Origin: an uncultured Eubacteriales bacterium
Lineage (GTDB): Bacteria; Bacillota; Clostridia; Oscillospirales; CAG-272
NCBI GenBank assembly: GCA_902462015.1
Contig: CABPZV010000041.1
Location: 1-13,014 of the forward strand
Reading direction: 5' to 3'
DNA: 13,014 nt
The notes under the pieces were generated by a model that was not told the origin of the DNA, searched no databases, and saw only the letters and a program-made list of their open reading frames with translations. The position numbers were made by a program, and so were the translations under genes. How positions within the stretch are numbered: position 1 is the first letter of the stretch; every line of letters begins with the position of its first letter. Positions 1-6,351 of this stretch are shown one piece after another.

Positions 1-1552
1 AGCCAAGAGACTGATAGTATTCCTCCGCGCGGTTATAATCATAGTCGTATTCAATATACCACTGCTGAGAATCGGCGCCCGTATCCGGTTTGAGTACAAC
101 ATTTTCGCCGGAGTAGTCCATGACATATCCCGGATTATCCCGAAATGATATCTTGTACGCACTGTTCGGGTCGGTATTCAGATGATATTCCGGAACTGCA
201 TAAAACACGAGATGTTCTTCGCTTGCCCCATTATTAGTATATGTCCATACACGGTTGCCGTTTCCTATTCCACTGCAAACATCAAGAACTACGCCGTAGC
301 CGTTATAGCTGCACGTCGGCGAAGCAGTGTAGTATCTGCCTGAGCTGTTATAGGTAAGTCTGAATTGCTGAGAATTGCTCGACGGATATTCCTCTTTTAA
401 CTTTATCTGCTGACCGCTGGCATTAAGACTTCTTTCCACTGTCATATATAAACCGTTTGCTTTGTTTCTGAACTTATATATCTGTTCAGGAACCGGCTCA
501 AGATACCACTCCTGAAAAGCCGAATTTGCAATTGACGCGAGCTTAACCTTTGCATTGCTTGCCGTCGAAGAATTTTCAATGCTCAATGCAAGATTAAGAT
601 TTCTTGCAGGCGACAGCTTGTAAGTTCCGTTTTCCTGACGCTTGATTCTCCATGTCTGTTCGGATGCATATGCCCATTCGTATATGATTACCTGAGCTCC
701 GGCGACACAGTTCGCCCTGCCGTCAAGCACCATATCACCGCTTGAATATATATCAGCAGATACAAGATCCGTATGAAGTACATACATATCTCCGCTGTCA
801 TGAGATATCATCCAATGCTCCGATGGATATTCGCCTTTCGGATATTGCTGCACATGTGTCCCGTTCGTTGTTCCGTTCCCGGAAATATCGAGATACATTC
901 CGCTGCCGCGGTTCCGAAGACAGTATCTCTGACCGACAATCGGGTCAGTCTCCTCTATGTACCACTCCTGTTCTGCGGCTCCGCTTCTAATTGACGCAAG
1001 AACTATGCTTGCATTAGAAGCTGTCGAGGCTCCGTACACTGCAAGACATGCAGAGGAATTCCTTGCAGAGATAATTATATATGCTCCGTTCGACTGTTTC
1101 TGAAGCCTCCACGACTGTCTTGGTCCAGATCCCTCTTTGTATGAAAGAACAACACCGGTTCCGACAGCTCCGCTGGAGCTCGATTTAATAACCATGCTGG
1201 TTCCGGAAATCAGGTTGCTTTCAAAAACATAGTACCCCATAGAATCAAAACGCAGCGTCCACCTCATAGACAGATAATCCCCTTCGGGATATTGCTGTAT
1301 GGCTGTGCCTTCCGCCGTGCTATTTCCCCGGACGTCGAGATACATGCCGCTTCCGCGGTTTCTCAAACGATACGTGCGGCCCACGTCATATGTCGATATC
1401 GTACTCATCGGCATAATTCCGCCGCCCCCTTCCGGATCCGCGATGTTTTCTGCTGTTGCGGTGTCCCGCGCCTGAGCCGTTATCTCCAAAGGAAATGACA
1501 GCACAACTGCAGATAAGAAAAACGCGAGTACTCTGAGCCTTGTTCTTTTCAT
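1..1552 (-). CDS. Secreted protein with three ricin-type beta-trefoil lectin modules (C-terminus outside window)
   Basis: 517 codons are visible and the frame is still open at base 1, so the C-terminus is missing. The start at 1552 follows an AAAGGAGG site seven to eight bases upstream. Residues 1-28 form a signal peptide (KRTRLR, a hydrophobic core, then AQA before R29), so the product is exported. From residue 61 three modules follow at a 149-residue period, starting at about Tyr61, Tyr210 and Tyr359. The first two share RNRGSGMYLD, GN-T--GT, QQYP and a closing QEWYI-type strand, as in RICIN/CBM13-like beta-trefoils that bind carbohydrate. The third is more diverged (FRNKANGLYM) and ends in QQWYIEY. 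The visible tail (DYDYNRAEEYYQSLG) begins something else, perhaps a catalytic domain. Lectin identity is from family knowledge; the ligand and any enzyme activity cannot be read here. Confidence 0.9.
   Translation of the reverse strand, partial: MKRTRLRVLAFFLSAVVLSFPLEITAQARDTATAENIADPEGGGGIMPMSTISTYDVGRTYRLRNRGSGMYLDVRGNSTAEGTAIQQYPEGDYLSMRWTLRFDSMGYYVFESNLISGTSMVIKSSSSGAVGTGVVLSYKEGSGPRQSWRLQKQSNGAYIIISARNSSACLAVYGASTASNASIVLASIRSGAAEQEWYIEETDPIVGQRYCLRNRGSGMYLDISGNGTTNGTHVQQYPKGEYPSEHWMISHDSGDMYVLHTDLVSADIYSSGDMVLDGRANCVAGAQVIIYEWAYASEQTWRIKRQENGTYKLSPARNLNLALSIENSSTASNAKVKLASIANSAFQEWYLEPVPEQIYKFRNKANGLYMTVERSLNASGQQIKLKEEYPSSNSQQFRLTYNSSGRYYTASPTCSYNGYGVVLDVCSGIGNGNRVWTYTNNGASEEHLVFYAVPEYHLNTDPNSAYKISFRDNPGYVMDYSGENVVLKPDTGADSQQWYIEYDYDYNRAEEYYQSLG
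812..1372 (-). repeat. Two closest copies of the lectin-module repeat
   Basis: Bases 1372-1259 and 925-812 each encode a 38-residue unit beginning with an aromatic residue followed by LRNRGSGMYLD and ending in a Trp. The units are the same length and start exactly 447 bases apart. A third, diverged unit starts another 447 bases on, at 478. The regular period shows module duplication within one gene. Confidence 0.8.
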
Positions 1553-1596
1553 GATAAAACCTCCTTTTATTTTGTGTCCTAAGGCATTTATGTTTT

Positions 1597-1627
1597 CATC
1601 TTACAAGCTAATGGCTCTTGTAAGATG
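1597..1627 (-). promoter_or_regulatory. Perfect inverted repeat in the lectin-gene leader
   Basis: CATCTTACAAG (1597-1607) and CTTGTAAGATG (1617-1627) are perfect 11-base arms around a nine-base loop. Outer ATGTTT (1590-1595) and AAACAT (1633-1638) can extend the stem after an uneven internal loop. It lies 45-75 bases upstream of the lectin start codon, inside the predicted transcript. It could be an mRNA hairpin near the ribosome binding site or an operator. No T-tract follows on the minus strand, so it is not a terminator. Confidence 0.6.
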
Positions 1628-1827
1628 CCGTAAACATCGGGAGTACTGTATATTTATCGCAGAAAGTGACTTTATTCATTTTTATTTGTCGGTCACGACA
1701 TTTATTTAAAAAAATATATAAAGAAATAAGCAGAACCCGCCGCCAAAGACGAAAGATGTTTCAATTCAGTTATATTTTGACATTAGTTTTTGCATACTGT
1801 TTATATATTGTAATATTTTCCATATAT

Positions 1828-1856
1828 ATTATATACTTTTTTCGATTATATGTCAA
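1828..1856 (-). promoter_or_regulatory. Perfect consensus sigma-A promoter for the lectin gene
   Basis: On the minus strand TTGACA (1856-1851) and TATAAT (1833-1828) are separated by exactly 17 bases, a perfect match to the vegetative consensus. Transcription would begin near 1821, giving a leader of about 270 bases before the lectin start. No other minus-strand gene lies between. Confidence 0.75.
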
Positions 1857-1859
1857 TAG

Positions 1860-1889
1860 TTTTGCATAATTTTTATATTATTTTTGCAT
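1860..1889 (-). promoter_or_regulatory. Tandem direct repeats next to the -35 box
   Basis: On the minus strand ATGCAAAA occurs at 1889-1882 and 1867-1860, 22 bases apart (two helical turns). The nearer copy ends three bases from the -35 box, and similarity extends as ATGCAAAAnTAnT. The geometry is that of a dimeric activator binding direct repeats, for example LytTR-type regulators. The regulator is unknown, and chance is possible in such AT-rich DNA. Confidence 0.4.
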
Positions 1890-2045
1890 TGTAATTATTT
1901 CATTGGCATATAACAGATTCAAACACTGTAATGTCAAGGTATATAATTTAAAATACTTTTTTATACAAGCGCCAGAAAATAAGACAGACTGAATACTGAC
2001 AAAAATAAAATCAACATAAGCATATATATAAATATAAGAAAAAGC

Positions 2046-2074
2046 TTGACAACATCTTTTTTTTATGGTATATT
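2046..2074 (+). promoter_or_regulatory. Promoter of the rpmG-secE-nusG-rplK-rplA operon
   Basis: TTGACA (2046-2051), a 17-base spacer and TATATT (2069-2074) form a near-consensus vegetative promoter. Transcription would start near 2081, giving a leader of about 177 bases before rpmG. Confidence 0.75.
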
Positions 2075-2080
2075 ATAGAT

Positions 2081-2257
2081 ACCTCGGCGAGGTTTTTTTG
2101 TTGCGCGCTTTTTCTGTGCCGCAGCTCTCTGCGTCGGTTCCGGCGTTATTCTGCGTCCGAGGGAGATATTATTATCGAAGGTGCTCTGTCCCGTTATGTA
2201 ACTGACAAACACACGTCCGGCTTCGGAGCGCCGCGAGGAAAGGAAAGGACAAGATAT
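2081..2257 (+). promoter_or_regulatory. Structured 5' leader of the rpmG operon
   Basis: The predicted transcript begins with ACCTC-GGC-GAGGT followed by a run of T, a small hairpin sitting at the 5' end. Further on are CGCAG-CTCT-CTGCG and TCCG-GCT-TCGGA type hairpins. The first bases, CCTCGGCG (2082-2089), are complementary to CGCCGcgAGG (2229-2238), just upstream of the rpmG ribosome binding site, apart from a two-base bulge. This may be an autoregulatory leader, but I match it to no known family and found no tRNA or open frame in it. Confidence 0.35.
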
Positions 2258-2407
2258 ATGAGAGTCAAAGTTACCCTCGCATGCAGCGAATGCAAACAGC
2301 GCAATTACGACACTGCAAAAAATAAGAAAAACGATCCCGACAGAATTGAGATCAGTAAATACTGCCGCTTTTGCCGTAAGCATACTGTTCACAAAGAAAC
2401 CAAGTAA
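2258..2407 (+). CDS. rpmG: Large ribosomal subunit protein bL33, zinc-binding form
   Basis: A 49-residue protein, the normal length for bL33, which sits at the E-site region of the 50S subunit. It starts MRVKVTLACSEC and ends KHTVHKETK. Two Cys pairs, C9-x2-C12 and C36-x2-C39, form the zinc ribbon of the C+ type. AGGAAAGGA lies just before the ATG. It is the first gene of the operon, and secE begins 11 bases after its stop. The gene is short but the match to bL33 is plain. The rpmG-secE-nusG order is classical for Firmicutes. Bacteria often carry several L33 paralogues, and this copy is the one linked to secE. Confidence 0.96.
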   Translation: MRVKVTLACSECKQRNYDTAKNKKNDPDRIEISKYCRFCRKHTVHKETK

Positions 2408-2418
2408 GGAGGTTCCAG

Positions 2419-2724
2419 ATGTCTGATATCGAGAAAAAGGAATCAGAGACCAAAGCTGCTGTCAGTTCAGAAAAAACAGATAAAAAATCTGATAAAGCTG
2501 TACAAAAAGCTGAAAAGGTCAAAAAGACTTCGCGAAGAGAACGTATCGCAAAGTCATTCCGCGAATACAAAAGTGAACTGAAAAAGATTGTCTGGTACAG
2601 CCGTGAACAGACTTTTCACAGCACAATCGTTGTTCTTGTCAGCATTATCGTTTCGGCAGCAGTAATTGCAGTTGTGGATTTCAGTTTTTCACATCTTATT
2701 ACGTGGCTCGGCTCACTTATATAA
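2419..2724 (+). CDS. secE: Preprotein translocase subunit SecE
   Basis: A 101-residue protein. SecE is the small membrane subunit that stabilises SecY in the SecYEG export channel. The N-terminal 40 residues are Lys/Glu-rich and probably unstructured. The conserved amphipathic region follows (EYKSELKKIVWYSREQT, about 49-65), then one membrane span (about 70-97). The usual WP of the V-W-P motif reads WY here (Trp59-Tyr60). AAGGAGG precedes the start by seven bases. nusG begins 13 bases after the stop, so the genes are co-transcribed. The length exceeds the minimal 60-75-residue form because of the charged N-terminal extension, which is common in Clostridia. Confidence 0.94.
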   Translation: MSDIEKKESETKAAVSSEKTDKKSDKAVQKAEKVKKTSRRERIAKSFREYKSELKKIVWYSREQTFHSTIVVLVSIIVSAAVIAVVDFSFSHLITWLGSLI

Positions 2725-2737
2725 TTGGTGATAGATA

Positions 2738-3373
2738 ATGAGTGATTTCAGCGATTCAACCCCTGAAATAAGGTGGTATATTGCTCATACCTACTCAGGA
2801 TATGAGAACAAAGTTAAAGCAAATCTCGAAAAAATAATCGAGAACAGAGGCCTGCAGAATTTAATCGTCGATGTTAAAATTCCGGTGCGTATAATCGCAG
2901 ATGAGCCGGAAGACGTTTCTGACATATCGGGTGATATTGAAAACGACGAGACGGTCGAAGAAAGCGATGAAGCAGGTAATACAGAAAAGGCGGTTCCTCC
3001 CGCAAAAAAAATAACTGAGGAAAAAATTTTTCCATCGTATGTGTTTGTCAAAATGGTTATGAACGATGAAACATGGCATATAGTGCGTAATATACGCGGT
3101 GTGACCGGTTTTGTCGGACCCGGTTCAAAACCGGTGCCGCTGTCAGAAGAAGAGGTTCTGGCGATCGGCGAGCTTGAAGAAAAGACAGTTATAAATCTGA
3201 ATTATAAAGTCGGCGACAGCGTAAAAATCATTTCGGGATTTCTCAAGGATTTCGTCGGAGTTGTTGAAGATATTTCTGAGGACAAAAAGAAAATCAAGGT
3301 TCTTGCGTCGATGTTTGGCCGCGATACTCCGGTCGAGCTCGATTCAAACGAGGTTGCTCCGCTTGAAAATTAA
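2738..3373 (+). CDS. nusG: Transcription termination/antitermination factor NusG with acidic insertion
   Basis: NusG binds RNA polymerase and modulates pausing, termination and transcription-translation coupling. The N-terminal NGN domain is seen in RWYIAHTYSGYENKVKANL (12-30), the FPSYVFVKM strand (98-106) and VRNIRGVTGFVG (116-127). The C-terminal KOW domain is VGDSVKIISGFLKDFVGVVEDI (158-180). At 211 residues it is about 35 longer than the usual 175-180. The excess lies at about residues 54-92, within the NGN domain, where half of residues 55-80 are Asp or Glu. Insertions at this general place are known in some NusG proteins, but this one is notably acidic and looks disordered. The ribosome binding site (GGTGAT, six bases before ATG) is weak, consistent with coupling to secE. 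Confidence 0.95.
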   Translation: MSDFSDSTPEIRWYIAHTYSGYENKVKANLEKIIENRGLQNLIVDVKIPVRIIADEPEDVSDISGDIENDETVEESDEAGNTEKAVPPAKKITEEKIFPSYVFVKMVMNDETWHIVRNIRGVTGFVGPGSKPVPLSEEEVLAIGELEEKTVINLNYKVGDSVKIISGFLKDFVGVVEDISEDKKKIKVLASMFGRDTPVELDSNEVAPLEN

Positions 3374-3396
3374 TTCGGAATTAATTAGTCAATTGT

Positions 3397-3540
3397 ACGC
3401 TTTCCTGCTATAACCGGCAGGAAAATGCGTTTCCGCCGTTTCCGTTCAATGGGATTCGGCACGTGGGAGGGAGAAAATTTTTAATCTCCCGTTTTATATG
3501 CGGCGGCCGCCGCAAAACCGTTTTTACGGTTTACCACGAT
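3397..3540 (+). promoter_or_regulatory. rplK-rplA leader with likely ribosomal protein L1 binding site
   Basis: The nusG-rplK gap is highly structured. TTTCCTGC (3401-3408) pairs with GCAGGAAA (3417-3424), extended by ACGC/GCGT at 3397-3400 and 3427-3430. GTGGGAGG (3463-3470) and TACCACG (3532-3538) then flank GGGAGA/TCTCCC (3469-3474, 3485-3490), a 14-base GC palindrome (3500-3513) and AAACCG/CGGTTT (3515-3532). GTGGGAGG with a distant ACCAC copies the L1 binding site of 23S rRNA (helices 76-78). L1 is known to repress the L11-L1 mRNA by binding such a mimic, so free L1 probably shuts off rplK-rplA translation. No T-tract is present, so control is more likely translational than by attenuation. 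Confidence 0.65.
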
Positions 3541-3559
3541 TTCGGAGGTGTAATTTAAA

Positions 3560-3985
3560 ATGGCAAAAAAAGTACAAGGTTATATAAAACTCCAGCTTAA
3601 CGCCGGAAAAGCCACTCCGCAGCCCCCTGTTGGTCCTGCTCTGGGTCAGTACGGTGTAAGCATTGCAAACTTCACAAAAGAGTTCAACGAACGCACAAAA
3701 AATCAAATCGGTCTCATTATTCCTGTTGTAATAACAGTTTATGCTGACCGTTCATTTACATTCATTACTAAGACTCCGCCTGCTCCTGTTCTTATTAAAA
3801 AGGCATGCGGCATTGAAAAAGCATCAGCAAGACCTCAAGCCGACAAGGTTGCCAAACTTACAAAAGAACAGCTCAAGCAGATAGCAGAAACCAAAATGCC
3901 TGATCTTAATGCGGCTTCGCTTGAAGCAGCTATGAGTATGATCGCCGGAACAGCCCGCAGCATGGGTGTTACCGTCGAGGAATAA
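3560..3985 (+). CDS. rplK: Large ribosomal subunit protein uL11
   Basis: A 141-residue protein, the standard uL11 length. It binds the GTPase-associated region of 23S rRNA at the base of the L7/L12 stalk. The N-terminal domain shows GYIKLQLNAGKATPQPPVGPALGQ, with the proline-rich hinge, and the C-terminal rRNA-binding domain shows GIEKASARPQADKVAKLT and ends GTARSMGVTVEE. GGAGGTG lies about 11 bases before the ATG. The gene follows nusG after a 186-base structured leader and precedes rplA by 20 bases, the conserved L11-L1 pair. Confidence 0.97.
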   Translation: MAKKVQGYIKLQLNAGKATPQPPVGPALGQYGVSIANFTKEFNERTKNQIGLIIPVVITVYADRSFTFITKTPPAPVLIKKACGIEKASARPQADKVAKLTKEQLKQIAETKMPDLNAASLEAAMSMIAGTARSMGVTVEE

Positions 3986-4005
3986 GCGAAGGGAGGATTA
4001 AGATA

Positions 4006-4698
4006 ATGAATAAGGGTAAAAAATACATCGAAAGCGCAAAGCTTATCGATAAAGCTACTATATATGAGCCGGCAGAAGCTCTTGACCTTGTCTGCAAAAC
4101 TGCCCGTGCAAAGTTCGACGAAACAATTGAAATCCATGTCCGTCTCGGCGTTGACTCCCGTCACGCAGATCAGCAGGTACGCGGAGCCGTTGTACTTCCT
4201 AACGGAACCGGTAAAAATGTGCGTGTGCTTGTCTTCTGCAAGGGAGATAACGTAGCAGCAGCACAGGCTGCAGGAGCCGACTATGTCGGAGCGGAAGAAT
4301 ATGCCGAGAAAATTCAAAAGGAAAACTGGTTTGATTTCGATGTCATTATAGCTACTCCTGACATGATGGGAGTTATCGGACGTCTCGGTAAAATTCTCGG
4401 TCCGAAGGGTCTCATGCCTAACCCTAAAGCCGGAACAGTAACAACAGACGTGGCACGTGCAGTAAACGATGCTAAAGCCGGTAAAATTGAATACCGTCTT
4501 GACAAGACCAACATAATTCACTGCATCATCGGCAAAGCTTCTTTCGGCACCGAAAAGCTGAGCGAAAATTTTGAAGCTCTCCTCGGAGCCATAATTAAAG
4601 CTAAACCGGCAGCTTCCAAAGGTCAGTATATCCGCAGCTGCGTAGTCGCTTCCACGATGGGGCCTGGTATACGGGTTAGTACGTCAAAAATTGGCTGA
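4006..4698 (+). CDS. rplA: Large ribosomal subunit protein uL1
   Basis: A 230-residue protein, the normal uL1 length. It forms the mobile L1 stalk that helps release E-site tRNA and, in many bacteria, represses its own L11-L1 mRNA. Diagnostic stretches are FDETIEIHVRLGVD (domain I), VRGAVVLPNGTGK, the GRLGKILGPKGLMPNPKAGTV signature near residues 125-145, and STMGPGIRV at the C-terminus. GGGAGG is nine bases before the ATG. It is the last gene of the operon here. The usual next genes rplJ and rplL are absent from the following bases. Confidence 0.97.
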   Translation: MNKGKKYIESAKLIDKATIYEPAEALDLVCKTARAKFDETIEIHVRLGVDSRHADQQVRGAVVLPNGTGKNVRVLVFCKGDNVAAAQAAGADYVGAEEYAEKIQKENWFDFDVIIATPDMMGVIGRLGKILGPKGLMPNPKAGTVTTDVARAVNDAKAGKIEYRLDKTNIIHCIIGKASFGTEKLSENFEALLGAIIKAKPAASKGQYIRSCVVASTMGPGIRVSTSKIG

Positions 4699-4751
4699 TT
4701 TTTTTACAAAATAGCCATTGTAATATAAAAGGTACGTGTCTGAATAAAACC

Positions 4752-4780
4752 TGGACATAATCATTTTATTTAAATATAAA
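4752..4780 (+). promoter_or_regulatory. Probable promoter of the FAD oxidoreductase gene
   Basis: TGGACA (4752-4757), a 17-base spacer and TATAAA (4775-4780) match the vegetative consensus at five positions in each box. The predicted start, near 4787, falls inside the left arm of the following hairpin, so transcripts begun here would lack most of that arm. Confidence 0.45.
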
Positions 4781-4863
4781 TCGGCAGGATTTTGCCGGGA
4801 GCGCAGCCGTGATATAAATCGCGGTAGTACGTTACCTGCTGAGTCCTGCCTTTTTATTTAAAT
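4768..4863 (+). terminator. Structured terminator-like element after rplA
   Basis: GGCAGGA (4783-4789) pairs with TCCTGCC (4844-4850), followed by TTTTTATTT. AT-rich arms (ATTTAAAT at 4768-4775 and 4856-4863) extend the symmetry. Inside are GCAG/CTGC (4803-4806, 4836-4839) and CCGTGAT-ATAA-ATCGCGG (4807-4824). CGGCA (4782-4786) can alternatively pair with TGCCG (4793-4797), which would break the outer stem. The enclosed region (54 bases) is larger than in a simple intrinsic terminator, so an attenuator or branched RNA is possible. It occupies the place of the rplJ leader in related genomes, but I could not match it to the L10-leader consensus. Confidence 0.5.
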
Positions 4864-4905
4864 CGTCTGCTTCATAACATATATTTAAAAAGGAGCACGG
4901 ATATT

Positions 4906-6303
4906 TTGAACAAAATTAACTGTGATTTGATAATTGTCGGCGCCGGACCAGCCGGAATCTTCACCGCACTCGAACTTATACGCCGCGAAAAGAAAAAACA
5001 CATAATAATAGTGGAAAAAGGGCTGCCGATTGAAAAAAGACGCTGTCCTAAAAGTCAAACACAAAAATGCATAAACTGCAAACCCCATTGCCATATTACC
5101 ACAGGATTTTCCGGAGCAGGTGCATTTTCGGACGGAAAACTATCTCTGAGCTGTGAAGTCGGCGGAGATCTGCCGCAGCTTATAGGTGATGATATAGTAC
5201 AGAAAACAATCGATTACACAGATAAAATATATCTTGAATTTGGCGCCGATACAAAAATCGAAGGAATCGGAAACAGCGATGAAGTAAAAGAAATACGAAA
5301 GAGAGCCATTGTAGCAGGACTAAAGCTTGTTGACTGCCCAATACGTCATTTAGGAACCGAGCACGCACACGAAATCTATTATGCAATTGAGCAATATCTT
5401 CTGAAAAATGGCGTTGAAATGCTGTTTAACCATGAATGTACAAACCTTAAAATTGTAGACGGCAAATGCCTCGGTGTATATGTAAGCGATAAGAATAACG
5501 ACTTTGAGATCTGTGCCGATCATACTGTCGTAGCAACGGGACGCCGCGGCGCTGATTGGCTTGAACGCATATGTGCAGAACATGATATCGCGCATCAGCC
5601 CGGAACTGTAGATATCGGCGTCCGGGTAGAAGTGCGTAATGAAATCATGGAAAAAGTGAACCGCGTACTCTATGAAAGCAAGCTCATCGGATATCCCCGT
5701 CCATTTAAAAATAAGGTTCGTACTTTTTGTCAGAATCCGGGCGGAATTGTCAGTCAGGAAAACTACGATAACGATCTTGCCGTTGTAAACGGACATTCAT
5801 ACAAAGATTTTAAAACCGACAATACCAATCTTGCAATTCTCGTCTCTCACAATTTTAATCAGCCTTTTAATCAGCCGATTTCATATGCGCAGAAAGTAGG
5901 AGAGCTTACGAACATGCTTGGTGCCGGACATATTCTTGTCCAGCGTTACGGAGACATAATTGATGGTAAACGTACATGGCCCAAAGAGCTTGCCCAGTCA
6001 AACCTGCGCCCGTCATTAAAAGACGCTGTTGCAGGAGATATCACCGCCGCAATGCCCTACCGGGCTATGGTCAACATACTCAGCTTTATTCAGGCGCTCG
6101 ATCAAGTAGTACCGGGATTCGCCTCAACAGAAACTCTTCTATATTCTCCGGAACTTAAGTTTTACAGTAACCGTATAAAAATGGATCAGAATTTCAATAC
6201 AAGCATTGAAGGCCTTCATTGTCTCGGAGACTCCAGCGGTTGGACAAGAGGCTTAATGATGGCGTCTGTAATGGGAGTTCTTATGGGGCGCTCTCTCGGC
6301 TAA
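4906..6303 (+). CDS. NAD(P)/FAD-dependent oxidoreductase, COG2509 type
   Basis: A 465-residue flavoprotein of unknown substrate. The N-terminal Rossmann motif VGAGPAG (11-17) binds FAD, followed by an acidic residue after the second strand (VEK, about 36-38). The family's Cys cluster (C47, C55, C58, C62) precedes GFSGAGAFSDGKL (67-79). VVATGRRG sits near the middle, and the C-terminal FAD motif is GDSSGWTRGLMMASVMG (441-457). No signal peptide or membrane span is visible, so it is probably cytosolic. The start is TTG at 4906, ten bases after AGGAG; no better in-frame ATG precedes the Rossmann motif. It follows the ribosomal operon but probably has its own promoter. Family assignment is secure, but the physiological reaction is not known to me. 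Confidence 0.88.
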   Translation: MNKINCDLIIVGAGPAGIFTALELIRREKKKHIIIVEKGLPIEKRRCPKSQTQKCINCKPHCHITTGFSGAGAFSDGKLSLSCEVGGDLPQLIGDDIVQKTIDYTDKIYLEFGADTKIEGIGNSDEVKEIRKRAIVAGLKLVDCPIRHLGTEHAHEIYYAIEQYLLKNGVEMLFNHECTNLKIVDGKCLGVYVSDKNNDFEICADHTVVATGRRGADWLERICAEHDIAHQPGTVDIGVRVEVRNEIMEKVNRVLYESKLIGYPRPFKNKVRTFCQNPGGIVSQENYDNDLAVVNGHSYKDFKTDNTNLAILVSHNFNQPFNQPISYAQKVGELTNMLGAGHILVQRYGDIIDGKRTWPKELAQSNLRPSLKDAVAGDITAAMPYRAMVNILSFIQALDQVVPGFASTETLLYSPELKFYSNRIKMDQNFNTSIEGLHCLGDSSGWTRGLMMASVMGVLMGRSLG

Positions 6304-6351
6304 CCTATAACATAAAATCCGAATGCAAATCATCTAATCATCTAAAAATTT

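Larger units (their letters stand above)
1553..2045. other. AT-rich intergenic region between divergent lectin gene and rpmG operon
   Basis: Apart from the minus-strand promoter, direct repeats and leader hairpin listed separately, I find no gene here. A 67-codon frame on the plus strand (1666-1869) has no ribosome binding site and overlaps the promoter, so it is not counted. A second, weaker plus-strand promoter is possible, with TTCAAA ahead of TATAAT at 1942-1947 (18-base spacer). It would feed the rpmG operon from further upstream. Confidence 0.6.

Noticed and set aside
1666..1869. 67-codon frame on the plus strand with hydrophobic C-terminus
   Set aside because: It has a GTG start without a ribosome binding site, AT-rich low-complexity composition, and overlap with a strong opposite promoter and leader.
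2081..2099. Intrinsic terminator ACCTC-GGC-GAGGT plus T7
   Set aside because: It sits exactly at the predicted transcription start with only five pairs, and no upstream plus-strand gene needs termination.
2100..2257. tRNA gene (tRNA-Trp often lies near secE)
   Set aside because: No T-arm GGTTCRA, cloverleaf or acceptor pairing could be built here or in the other gaps.
3835..4521. 228-codon minus-strand frame across rplK and rplA
   Set aside because: It is antisense to two certain ribosomal protein genes and its translation has no recognisable features.
4805..4840. T-box leader, from GCGGTAGTACG
   Set aside because: The conserved T-box TGGNACCGCG and specifier stem are absent, and the downstream gene is a flavoprotein rather than an amino-acid gene.
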